Part shown: in pieces, positions 9,897 to 20,409 of the stretch | Position numbering within the stretch: position 1 is the stretch's first letter | Layout: the number at the start of each line of letters is the position of its first letter | Source: Amylostereum areolatum | Taxonomy: Eukaryota; Basidiomycota; Agaricomycetes; Russulales; Stereaceae | Reading direction: 5' to 3' | NCBI GenBank assembly: GCA_012932865.1 | Contig: SAXG01000042.1 | Coordinates: forward strand, 248,001 to 312,000 | Length of the DNA: 64,000 nucleotides | The notes under the pieces: generated by a model | Told to the model about the DNA's origin: nothing | What the model saw: only the letters and a program-made list of their open reading frames with translations | Database searches by the model: none | Translations under genes and position numbers: made by a program

Positions 9897-11575
9897 TCAA
9901 AGTTGAAAGTCGGGGTCGGGGAGGCCAAGGTTGTAGACTCTGTTCGCAGTGTGGAACAAGGCGTTGCGCGCGATGTTGATGGCCGCGCTAACTGGAAGAC
10001 GGGACGTTCGGATCGAGGATGTCAATACCTAGGCATTATGTGAGTCGGCGGTATGCTGAGAGAGGAAACTTCGAGCGTACGTCGAGCAGAGCCTCTCTCG
10101 CAAGCAAGCTACCCAAGTAAAATGACTCAGGCCACCAATGACCGTCCGCTGTCGGCGAAGGTCAGAAAGGGCACGGTAGAGACTTGTAGAAGCACGCACA
10201 AGACCACATAATTTTGTTGGTAGGGGCAACCTCGAGGATCTGTCGTATAACATCACGCGAACCCTCCGTGCTGATCATCGCAAACACCTAGCATCGACTG
10301 ATGTTAGCTTTCCTCCTTCAAGTTCGGATGTCGACGCATGCATACCTCTCCGAAATCAAGCCACACATTCGCATAGGCGGAGCAAAGGTACCCAGCGTCG
10401 CGTGTGTACGGATACGAGGAGTGCAGAAGAACGACTTGAGTTTGAGGATGTGCCACGATGAGAGGTTGGAGATGCGCAGGAGAAGAGAGGGCGAGGGTGA
10501 TTTCCGAGTCTCCAAGGCCCGTATGGAATTGAACTGGAGACTGTGGTCAGTATGCCGCTCGGTCTCGTACGAGCATCACGTACCAGGTTTTCCGTAAACG
10601 CCAGCCACGACCATGGTCAATCCCACGATGTAATCGTTCAAAGGCTTGTGTGCAACCCTGACCGAAGGTTTTAAACCGGCTTTTCCTTGGCTGCAATATT
10701 CGTCGAAAAGTTGTGCGAGAGAGTTTGAGACGTCCAGGTCGGAAGAAGGGAGGAACTCGATGAATATTTCGGCCAGCGTGGCAAGGTCGCTGGCGGCGAT
10801 GGCGGCGATGAGCCCGTTGGACAGTGGTTTGACCGCGAGACCAGTGCGATAACACACGACGGACTTGAACCCAACGACATCCGGATCGCGTCCTGCGGTG
10901 TGCAGCTCTGCAAGGAACGGAAGGAAAAACCGGGACACTGCGTTTTCTGGTTTGTCGATCTGGTAATCCGCACTGAAGTTCTTCACAAGGATGTCCTGGA
11001 CAACTTTCAGACGACGACCAAAGAGCAATCGAAGCAAAACGCACCTGTGCGACCGTCTCTACCCGTACGATACGCTTGCATGGGCTCTTGACGAACTGGT
11101 CGTGCCACGCGCGGGACTCGCACAACGTATTGACCCCTCCCAGTCCGTCGTCGTGTAGGATCGTCTCGAGGTGCGACGCACGTAGCGCCCTTGCGCAAAT
11201 GTCTTCATAGGGTTGCCCTGCACGGTAAGCCTTGATCGCCTCCCAAGTGCTGCCCGGTCCAGTTCCGGGCGTCGTCTCCGGTCGCTGGTCTTCATGATGT
11301 ACGGCAGCGAGCTCCGGGGACGCGGCAGGTGAAAACGGAGGAAGACCGTAGAGTTCGGCGAGACGTGCGGTCGCGTTGTGGAATGCGAGTGTATGGGGTA
11401 CGTCGGCGAGAGCTGGACCTTCAGCTTCGGAGACGAGAGATTCGAAGGGGAAGGCGTCGCGCCGCGTGGCGGTCAGGAGTGGATGGGCATGGTTATCGAT
11501 GGCGGGATAGTTGAGAACTGTCCGCGCGAGGATTGGGTACGGGTGGGTTTCTCTGACTTTGATGTTTTGTTGCAT
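9897..11575 (-). CDS. Amidohydrolase, FluG N-terminal-domain type
   Basis: Six exons: 11575-11045, 10995-10584, 10533-10346, 10287-10200, 10148-10081 and 10028-9897. They sum to 473 codons (472 aa). The metal-dependent amidohydrolase motifs are in order: DNHAHPL (His29, His31), QFHTGLGD, VVLLHSSYPYTRDAGYL, LDFGEVF and WSSDGHWWPESFYLGS, which supplies the C-terminal Asp. This pattern is that of the N-terminal domain of fungal FluG and plant nodulin/glutamine synthetase fusions, but the protein ends after VYNLGLPDPDFQL and has no glutamine synthetase domain. The likely reaction is hydrolysis of a C-N or related bond of a small molecule; the substrate is unknown. It is next to an MFS exporter on the same strand. 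All catalytic motifs are intact. Confidence 0.85.
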
Positions 11576-12050
11576 TTCGATGGTCGATTACTGTAAATAA
11601 GTGTATGCAAGGCGCGGTGGCCCTACAAAGAATCCGTATATTGCGTAATCAGCATATACGAGCCTCGTGGCACGACGTCATCGTATTTTTCAACGCTCAG
11701 AACTAAAGGCTACGACAAGTGTAAATGAATTCTAGTTGTGCGCTCCTACTGCGTCGGACGACGCATTCCTTACGTCAGTTCGGTTTGGAATGTCACGAAA
11801 CTGAAACCGATCGAATGTTGTTAATCGCCCATCCACGGCGATGTGTACTAACAAAGTCGGGGGCGCACAAGGCCTTTCCTTGAATCCCTTCTCTGTCAAT
11901 AATCCAAATACAAACGTGTGGAGGAACACGCGATGTGACGGAATTCCCAGATAATGCTCCGCTCGGGGTCAAAAGCATCAGCCAAGGGTCCCGCGATGGC
12001 CACCAAGGTCGGCGCGTTGAGGCGCAATTGGACCATCCTGTTCTGAGGGA
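11576..12050. other. Intergenic, amidohydrolase promoter side
   Basis: 475 bp without a gene between two minus-strand genes. It presumably carries the amidohydrolase promoter and the MFS gene's 3' flank. Confidence 0.45.
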
Positions 12051-14196
12051 TTACTTGGCGTTCGCAAACTTGCTCGCACTCCTGATTCTCTCTCCGTAAA
12101 ACCAGAGTAGGAAGGGACTGTGAAGACGAGTGTATGCGTGAATAAAATACAAGCAAGGATGGGACAGCGAACGTACGCGGGACATCCGATGGTAATGGCA
12201 ATGCACGCGAGGATCGTATCTCCTTTCCCGTACCCAAGCGCGTTGTACATCGCGGGGGCGAAGAGAGGAAACCCGAATCCACACAGCGAGCGGAGGAACG
12301 ACACGGCCGCAAGCGCGGACGCGGCATAGAGCGGGAACGCGTCGATGATATACGTTTGCATTGGCTGGAAAGTCATGAGGAGACCGAGGCCGAACACAGC
12401 GATCCCCTGCGTTGGGTTTCGTGAGTTTGGCACACCTTAAGTTTCGAGAGCGTACTTACGATGTCTGGGCCTATCCAGTGGACGTCACTCCGCGCCGTCC
12501 AGCCAGTGATGAGCATCCCGGCAGGAAGGAATGTCGTACCGAGAACGATAAAGGCTGCATATGAGATGGTCAGCACCGGCGCCTTGTGATATGAGGATAT
12601 GGCTCACGCAGACGAAACTCAGGCTTGTTTACCCCGCCATATCTTGCTTTGAGTGTAGCGTATATTTTGTCGACAAATTGTGCGTTGACCTGGGCTGCGA
12701 TCATCATGCCAACTCCGAGGGAAAGGTAGTTGAGGCCGGCGATCCCGATGCTTTCATGGTGAACCCCTTCGAAGATACCAGGTATAGTTGTCAAGAATAC
12801 TATGTGAAGTTAGAACATACAAGGCTTAGAGATGTAAGGGCGACGTACGATAGTAAGTCCCATAGATGAATGCCATGTATATGCCGAATAGTTGTATGAT
12901 GGGCTCGTGGATAAAGAGCGCAAAGGGGCGCACGAGAGCCTTCCCGAAGAGCGAGTTCCAACTATTGAATGTCGGTATGAGTTTCGAGAAGGCAAAAAGC
13001 GAGACGCACTCTCTTTGCTGATCCTTCGTAAATATTGTTTTGATCTCGACGGAATTCTCAACATCCCTCGTCTTCCTTAGCCGTCGCGCGCGCCACTCAA
13101 GGAGGACAGGCGGGTAAGCTGCATAGTGTTTAGAAACAAGGGCAAACGAAGCGAAAAGGGCGAGCGCACTTTCTCGGAGGTAAAGCAACCCAGCCAGTTG
13201 GATACATGCGTCGGCAATTGTAGTAGACCAGAACTGGAAGCATGCGTCAATAGCAACCCTGTTTCGTTTCGCGCCAAGCCGAGCTTACCACCCATCTCCA
13301 CGACGACTTCTGTCCGATCCAAGCCCCTGCCATTGGGCCAACGACCGGTCCGAGAAGGGGGGCGAGACTGTAGATACCCATCGCTTTACCTCGATTCTCT
13401 GGAGCAAAAAGATCGCCGATGACACCCCCTCCGACCTATAATGTAAGAGACATCAGTACGACAGCCCATGCGAAAATTTTCGGAACTTACGGAGAGATAA
13501 GCGGAGCCTCCGAGGCCGGATAGAAACCGGAACGCGATGAGCTGATTTTTGGTCTGTGCGAAACCGCAACCAAGATTCCATGCTGAATGTTAAGGCATTA
13601 TGAGACCGTGCTGTGCAGGAAGAGTACTGAATAACGCACCAAGGTAACCCAAGTTCGATATCTGCAAGACCCGCGACCGTCCGTAGACCTCGCTCAGAGG
13701 TCCAAAGAGCAAAGGTCCAAACGCTGGACAGATGTCAGTGTAGAACGAGAATACCAGACGAGGGGTGAACGTACCGTACGCCAGAACAAACACACTCGTG
13801 GTCATGGCGAGAATCGCAGAGTTTGTTATCCCAAATTCGTCCGCGATTTGCTGAGAGCAGGGCGCGATCATGGACGACGATACGGGGGAGATGAATGTGA
13901 ACGCGGAGACGATGAGGGCCGAGCGCCACTTTTTGACTGACGTCCAGCTGGCGCGATAAATATTAAACGGAAGTTGATGAGGTCTAAGAAAATACGTACT
14001 TGCGCGGGTTTCCTGGGTCATCCGCACCATCCCAATCCACAACTAACACGTCACGTTTCTCAGGACCAGGACCGTGATCACCAAACGCCGGACTACTAGT
14101 ACTTGACAGGTTTGATCTTGGTTCATTATTAGCGTTAATGTGAAGCGACCTTCCGAGCTTTTTTTCGGGGGGGTTGTCTCCTAGTACGCCGGACAT
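12051..14196 (-). CDS. MFS transporter, DHA1 (polyamine/drug exporter type), copy 1
   Basis: Twelve exons: 14196-14000, 13947-13775, 13723-13640, 13582-13491, 13435-13289, 13233-13170, 13118-13010, 12961-12849, 12799-12608, 12554-12460, 12406-12177 and 12117-12051; 521 codons, 520 aa. A cytosolic N-terminus ends in DWDGADDPGNPR-W, the usual entry to the first helix in this class. MFS signature motifs: GPLSEVYGRSRVL (loop 2-3), GPVVGPMAGAWIGQK (antiporter-type GPxxG), and a central loop PPVLLEWRARRLRKT. About twelve helices can be traced. DHA1 proteins export drugs, polyamines or toxins by proton antiport at the plasma membrane; the substrate is unknown. All 11 introns match copy 2 in position and phase. 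Confidence 0.88.
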
Positions 14197-16716
14197 GGTC
14201 TATGGAACGAGAGGATGGGCAAAGTCCGAGTCACGAAACAGCGGCTCACGGTTCTTATACTTGCGATTGGCTCTGCCACAAATATAAGCGATCGCATTCC
14301 TTCGGGTGGCCTGTGCCCCGACGGGAACCGTGGACTTGCCATGAGTCAGCCTGGTGCATGGTGGGTCTAAAACTGAGATTTGGAAGTTCAATCGGCCGAC
14401 GTTCCCGATTCCTTCAGCGTCATTGTTGCGGTTACCACGCCACAACGCCACCATGACGTGAATTGAACCATCGACACCGTTACGCGGTTACGGCCGTCCT
14501 CCAGGCTGCACCGCCAACCATCTACAAGTTGTTCGCGGAAAAGACCAAAGGTCTCACCCGCCAAACCGTTTGAGCATGGCTGCAGAGAAGTGAGATCCTC
14601 AGATTTTTGGAGCCTGAGGTTGACAACTGACCGTTTGGTTCGAACAGCGCCGCTGAAACCTATTAGGCTCCTGCGCTAAACACCCGTCTCGCACTGGTGG
14701 GCGGTATTACCGATCGAGCAGCGCTCCCATGACCTCGAGGCCCAATATTATGCCCATGGACTGTATCTCGATTTCGACAACCCAGCCTACGTGACGCGAC
14801 CCCTTGAGTACACTCGCTAGCCCAATCCCGGGGCGCCAGTCCTCAAAGTGCCGACGCGTGTACACATCGCGGGGCAGGATCCCCAGATGACCGCAGAGCA
14901 GTATCATAATCTTCAGGGCACGGGTCCAGAAGCGGCGTATAGCAGGGAGAAGGGTCATCAACAGACGGTCGAGGAGGATGGGTGTTGTCTTGTCTGTGTG
15001 CCTGTTGCAACGACGGGTGCTTGCAGGGCTGTGCGAATATACTTGTGGGGGTTTGTATAGTTTGTCTAGGAGGCGCTTAGCTGGTTGGTCGCAGGACAAT
15101 ATAGCATATAAGGGGTGAATATGATTGTCGTTGCGGTCTATACGAATCCCGAGAGAGCGAGTAGAAAGAACATAGTCGTGCCATCGTCACAGACGAGCGC
15201 CTCACTGAGGTGGAGGGGGAAGAACTGTAATGAGCGCCTAGAAGGGTGAGGGAACACGTATAAGTAGCAGAACAGAGCATACATCGCCTCGCAGACTCGA
15301 TCGTGGTTAAAACCGCAGAAGACGAAAGGTGCATGGACGAGGTCACGGATATGCGAACTTTGAGCTTGTTCGATGCGCGACCTTGCGGTGGCTTTCCTGG
15401 TTGGTAGGCGGACCTGAAAGTTGAGCGTGGTAGGGGAATCCAGAGGCTTGAATGGGAGCCTACGGACCACCGGTTCGCACTGAAAACGTCGAACCGACGC
15501 AGTATGACATCTTGATCCAGGTGGGGCTGTCGAGGTTCAGCCAGGCTTTGAGAGTGTCGACACGACGCGGCACGCAACAGGCTTTGAGATGCTCATGCAT
15601 AGCAGTATTATTGGCGAGAAGACGCGCGGCGGGCGCGGGGGAACAGCCGGTTGGGGTATGATCGTCCCGTCCTACAAAATACGTCAGCTTGCGATCCTTT
15701 CCCTTGGACCAAAGGCGTCAACAAGTCCTGCTCACGCACGTTCGATGAACAACCGATACCTCCCCTGCATCTAGGGCCCGTATCCTGCACGAAAGGCCGC
15801 ACTACACAAGGTGCGAGCTTGATATTCTCTTGGATGAATCAGGTACTCCGTGGGTGATTGTGAGACTGTCGAGGGGATGCGTGCAGTTAGCAGAGCAAAG
15901 ATGATGAAGAACAAGGTGTTACAGACCTAAATAAACCCAAAGGGGGCGGACTAGCCGGTAGGTCGAGAATGGCATCGTCTGGTCCCCTAAATGCGCATAG
16001 GTCAACTTGAGACGGCGACAGTCGGTGTAAACAGGAGGACGGCGAGACAGAATTTGCCTTGAAAGGAGTGAGTAAAAGGAGTATACTCGAACGCGAACGC
16101 ATACGTACTTCAGCACAAAATATCCGTCGCAAACATCTGTCGCAAGAGGAACAAGTCGAAGTCGGAGGGCGCGGGCGAGCTTGGCTGGCGCGCGTGGTTA
16201 AACTTGCCGTTGCCTCATTTGAATCCGTTTTGATTAGCCGAGAAAAACCAGGACTTTAGGCGAGAGCAAAGAAGATATTTTCGTCGGATGGAGTCGCAGG
16301 GAGTCGCAAGAGGCAGGAGGTTGGCGGGAGGAAGGCAAAAGGAACACAAAATCGACTGGCTGCTGACTAATCGACGGGGGCAGCAGCGACAGCCGGAAGT
16401 GGCCGCTCAGGCAACGAACACGATCATGTTGCCCTTCCACCTTACTCATCATCATATCCGAATCAGTCCACCAGACCCTCTCAGACCTTTCTCTCTCTCA
16501 GCCACATTTACGCGAGGAAAACCAATAAAAGAAATATGAAAGATACGGGTACAGAAAGGTGGGATGGTACACCTTATGATCCGGGCCCGGTCTCGTCTCC
16601 GACGAGTCTGTCTCTTCAACTCCACGAGGCTAATACAACCGTATATTTGCAGTGCCAGGCTAGACGGAGACGCTGAAGACTATTAGGCTTCCGCGGTTCT
16701 CCCTCGTCTCGCCCTA
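14197..16716. other. 2.5 kb without a confident gene; possible minus-strand relic
   Basis: The first part is MFS promoter. On the minus strand from about 16120 to 14707 there are several open stretches with plausible splice sites. One near 15480-15650 contains HLKACCVPRRVDTLKAW and WIKMSYCVG. Another (15138-15470) contains FVFCGFNHDRVCEAMYALFC. The last (14707-15099) is hydrophobic. I recognise no family and cannot join them in one frame, so this may be a decayed or fast-evolving gene. 16120-16716 probably holds the promoter of the plus-strand F-box gene. Confidence 0.3.
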
Positions 16717-18468
16717 GTGGACGAACTCATAGACCAGAGCCATGGCTCTCTTAACGAAGATGAACGTCTTTTCCAAGTAATCGACGCAGACTTGAAGGCA
16801 ATGGAGACTGCGGTTGGTCGCCTCAAGGCGCGTCGTGACGCGCTCACCATGCAAGCACGTCGTCGCGGATCCGCCCTCCTTTGGCGCATCCCTCCCGAAA
16901 TTCTCCTCCGTGTATTCGAACTTTACGTCCTCGTCACGCGGTCTTCTCCTTACTCTTCGGAAAGGCCTTGGCCGCTCAAGCTCAAGAACGACGAACTGGC
17001 GGCGCTCCCTCTCACCCACGTGTGTCGGCACTGGCGGTCGATCGCCGTTGATCACGGTCCTTTGTGGACGACCATCCCATTCGATCTAGTACGATCTTTC
17101 TGGCGCGACGAGCTACTTGCTCGCTCGAAGACGTTCGCCATCACGGTCAAAATCACGGACCCCCATGCTAGACATAGAGCCAAAGCTCCCCCTTGCATCC
17201 TGCAACAAGCACGCGAAAGTGGTGTGCTCCTCGCGCATATACACCACGTCAAGTCCTTATCTCTCGCTGGACCGTATGAAGACGTCGCATCGGTGGCCGA
17301 ATCCATTACCCGTGGCGCTCCTTGTTTGAAGAATTTGCAGGTGAACGTGAAATCCTACATCGATGGTGGCCAAAGCGAAGATGGACACATCCCGCTTTCC
17401 GGCGAGTTTGCTCGAGGTACCCCTCAACTTCGCGGCATCGCACTCAAATTCTGCTGGATCCCCTGGGAATCTCCCATCTTCACCGGCCTTACTTCCCTCA
17501 GTATACTCCTCAGGACGAACCCGTTCCGCGAGGCGCCCCTCGACAGCCTTCTACAGTGCATTGAACGTTTGCCCTCGCTAAAAGAACTTTCCCTCGTCGA
17601 ATGCATCCCCTACGGTAGAGATCTGGGTATACACGAGCCCATACGCCTTCCCTCTCTCGTTGCTCTCACGGTCGGCGGGGAAGCACGGATCTGCGCAGCG
17701 CTCCTCCACTACCTCGATCTGCCTGCATGCCTCCATCTATCGTGGACGTCGCCGCACGATTGCGAATTCATCCCTTTCCTTCCTGTCATCGCCTCTCATT
17801 GCCTTCGTGCCAGCGAAGCAGGAAAACCCGCTCACACCCTAGAAGTTGCCGATGATTGCGACGCGTTGTTTCGCATCGAGAGTTGGGACAGCACCCCGTT
17901 CTCCCCAGGCAACAACCCAGACGGTCGCCCCAGACCGCAACTGAGGATCGAGCTTGAGTGGGATCGCGATTTGGTCCACGGGATCGTCGCAGAGGTGTGC
18001 GCCGCACTCTTGTTGGAACAGCTGAAGGAAGTAAGCGTAGGATTGCAAGACTGGACACACTCGCATTGGATAGAACTCCTCAGCCGCTGTCCCCGAGTCG
18101 CCGAAATACACGCCCCGGCAGAATGGGGAGACATTGGACAATTCCTGGCTTCCGCGCTCGCCGAGCGAACCCCCTCCGAACACGATCGTCCCACTCCCCC
18201 CCTCCTTCTTTGCCCAGAACTCAAGCACGTCAAGCTTACCGTGGTCGATTTCGAATCGGCAGCCTTCGCCCTGTGGATTGATTGCCTTGAGGTCCGTCGA
18301 GAGGCGTCGATCCCCATAGAGAGCATGTACTTCGACGGGTGTTCCTTTTCCGTGGATCAATTGCGGCAATTCGAGAAAATTGTTCAGGTTGATATGGACA
18401 AGTACACCAGATGGTGGGTAGATTCGGTGGTTCAGGGTGAGGCCGCTCGGGGTGGAACATCTACATGA
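16717..18468 (+). CDS. F-box/leucine-rich-type protein
   Basis: 583 aa, no intron. A short coiled coil at residues ~20-50 is followed by an F-box (LLWRIPPEILLRVFELYV) and LTHVCRHWRSIAVDHGPLWTT, the standard layout of Agaricomycete F-box proteins. Downstream are irregular leucine-rich repeats (LKNLQVNV, LTSLSILLR, LKELSLVEC, LKHVKLTVVDF). It probably acts as an SCF substrate receptor; the target is unknown. It is the only plus-strand gene in the left third and lies between the two MFS paralogs. The ATG at 16717 gives a compact N-terminus and no better start is visible. Confidence 0.8.
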   Translation: MDELIDQSHGSLNEDERLFQVIDADLKAMETAVGRLKARRDALTMQARRRGSALLWRIPPEILLRVFELYVLVTRSSPYSSERPWPLKLKNDELAALPLTHVCRHWRSIAVDHGPLWTTIPFDLVRSFWRDELLARSKTFAITVKITDPHARHRAKAPPCILQQARESGVLLAHIHHVKSLSLAGPYEDVASVAESITRGAPCLKNLQVNVKSYIDGGQSEDGHIPLSGEFARGTPQLRGIALKFCWIPWESPIFTGLTSLSILLRTNPFREAPLDSLLQCIERLPSLKELSLVECIPYGRDLGIHEPIRLPSLVALTVGGEARICAALLHYLDLPACLHLSWTSPHDCEFIPFLPVIASHCLRASEAGKPAHTLEVADDCDALFRIESWDSTPFSPGNNPDGRPRPQLRIELEWDRDLVHGIVAEVCAALLLEQLKEVSVGLQDWTHSHWIELLSRCPRVAEIHAPAEWGDIGQFLASALAERTPSEHDRPTPPLLLCPELKHVKLTVVDFESAAFALWIDCLEVRREASIPIESMYFDGCSFSVDQLRQFEKIVQVDMDKYTRWWVDSVVQGEAARGGTST

Positions 18469-18775
18469 TCATAATTGACCGTCATTTCTCCATCTTCACC
18501 TTACCATTGCAGACTCTTCGTCACCTCGAAATCCCTCACGGACTTGCGACATGTCTATTTACTCCTTCCAGCCGTTTCGGGTCAACTGCTGATGGACTTT
18601 TTTTTCCATTTACGTACGAAGCATAAACCACGGGTGTACTTATCTAGACAGTGCTGAGCAATAGGTCCGACTCATACTTCCAGGCGCGCGCGCCGGAATT
18701 TACGAACCACTTGTGTCAGTTACACAAGAGCTTATCACGGGTAGCTTGAGCAGCTTCGATGGCCATCAAGAACTC
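18469..18775. other. Intergenic, convergent 3' ends
   Basis: 307 bp between the plus-strand F-box gene and the minus-strand DUF3669 gene, both ending here. Nothing else is seen. Confidence 0.5.
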
Positions 18776-20020
18776 CTAATCCCTGGGTCTCAGCTCTTCG
18801 AGACACGCCGCACAGTACGCCGACCCGAAGACCTTGTACAGGTTCTCGTCAGGTCGCGGTCGAGGATAGTAGGGATCGTTGGCGAAGAATAGATCGACGA
18901 GAGCATGGAAGTCGCCGACATCAGGAAAAACCTCCCTTACTAAAAATCTACTAATTAGAGGGGGACCTTCCTAATTCCCTGTTCCCGCTGCCAACCTGCA
19001 AGGCACTACGTCAACGTAGGTCCCTGTCACCCTTCTGGCCTCAACTATGTATTTGAAGTGCAAATATGAGGTCAATGTCGACGACAGTGCATCGAAATGT
19101 GTACGGGGTTTTGTGAGAATAGAGCCCATTAGTTCACTTTAGGAAGGTCCCCCTCTAACTAGCGCTAATTTGCTGGATTTGTTGATTTTAGTAAGGGAGG
19201 TTTTTCCTGATGCGAGGTGGACATCGAAGGAGTGAATCTGTGAATTCAAGGTAGGATTGAGCGACGGAAAACACGAACGAGCGGATACGCACCTGATTGA
19301 AGTCGAAGACGTAGCACCGCACGAAGTCGTGGCCCGTCCCGCCCATGGTAAACTCAATGTCGCGTCCGTCGTAGCCGCCGATCCAGTGGATGCGCTCAAG
19401 CATCTCGCCCATTCCCTCGACGACCTCGACAACGGTAGACAGTTCTCCCTCCTGCACACGGCTCCGCAGGAACTCGTACCGCGCGACATCAGTCGGGAAG
19501 TTGGCGGAGCTCATGAACGGAGTGGTGCGCACCGTTTTGCCAAAGTAGAGGCGACACAAGAGGGGGCTTTCGACGTTCTCGGCTTGAATTCTGGAAGAAT
19601 AGAATTATTGGCGTATTGTCATGTCGCCGATGGAAGGCGGGAGCGCGCCGGCGCGGTCCATGGCGTAGGCTGCATGCGAAGTGTGCAGCGGGGAGAACAG
19701 GCGTTGATCAACGTACGGACGGGTATCCCGCGACCTGCCCATGGGGAATGACTCAGGAAGGTGAAGGAAATCAACGATCGAAGGGTTGAAGTGCGCGACT
19801 GGACGCGGAAGAGCGAAGAACGAGTCGGAATGGCAGGTGAGGTGGAGGGTATTGAGAGCTTGAAATTCTGCCCCGCCGGCGGAGATTGTCCGTGCGCTCG
19901 GGGCGCTGTACGGCCTTGAACACAAAGGGCTTCCCGCGTGGAGCATACACGGTGGCAAAGCTCCCCACACCGATGCGCGTGGGCAAGGCGGACTCGTTCG
20001 GGGTACAGCTACTGGAATGT
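18776..20020 (-). pseudogene. DUF3669-type gene split by a transposable element
   Basis: Pieces in order on the minus strand: RIGVGSFATVYAPRGKPFVFKA (~19980-19915), EFQALNTLHL...FFALPRP (~19877-19605), CRLYFGKTVRTTPF with LERIHWIGGYDGRDIEF and VRCYVFDFNQ (~19590-19290), then IHSFDVHL up to 19216. The C-terminus FHALVDLFFANDPYYPRP...CAACLEELRPRD ends at TAG 18776. These are hallmarks of the fungal DUF3669 family, whose function is unknown and whose shape recalls a degenerate kinase fold. A 294-bp inverted-repeat element with an in-frame stop sits inside the last exon. A one-base frame break near 19880 and an unclear first exon also suggest loss of function, although splicing across the insert cannot be excluded. 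Confidence 0.7.
18919..19212 (+). mobile_element. Inverted-repeat element, short copy, in the DUF3669 gene
   Basis: 294 bp with terminal inverted repeats CATCAGGAAAAACCTCCC (about 27 bp perfect) and, after a short gap, a second inverted block AGAGGGGGACCTTCCTAA. It is flanked by a 3-bp duplication CGA (18916-18918, 19213-19215). It has no coding capacity. A 605-bp relative lies at 34169-34773 in the other orientation; this copy lacks about 305 bp of its interior. The superfamily is not assigned: 3-bp duplications fit CACTA or PIF/Harbinger groups, but the terminus does not start CACTA. Confidence 0.85.
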
Positions 20021-20409
20021 GAAACTCTAATCTGAGATGCGTGAAAAGGTGGACTAACCCGTGATAGTTCCTTGATATGTACAGTCGTCGTCCGGAGATT
20101 TCATCGGAAGTTGGTCACAGCGGGAGACAGCCCGATATGGGGCTTGCGAGCCTCGTGGTGCTGACGTATGCAGTTCCCACGCCAGCCGCAAAGGCGATTT
20201 TCACCCGGGAAAAGCGCACTTGTGAAGTTTGTCCCCGTGGCTGATCTAACAAGAAGACAGTCGTTCTGGTTGCAAGTTTGAAGTCCAGAATCAAACATGA
20301 ATAGATGGGGATGGATGTTTATTACTGGTGAATTAGGGCTATCCATCATCATTGCAATACGCTATTCGCGCGTACAAAAAGGGTCGACCCTAAACAACCT
20401 CCCATGTCG
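20021..20409. other. Intergenic, DUF3669 upstream region
   Basis: 389 bp. A possible first DUF3669 exon starting MKSPDDDCTYQG could lie near 20100-20050, but its frame does not join cleanly. Nothing else is seen. Confidence 0.35.
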
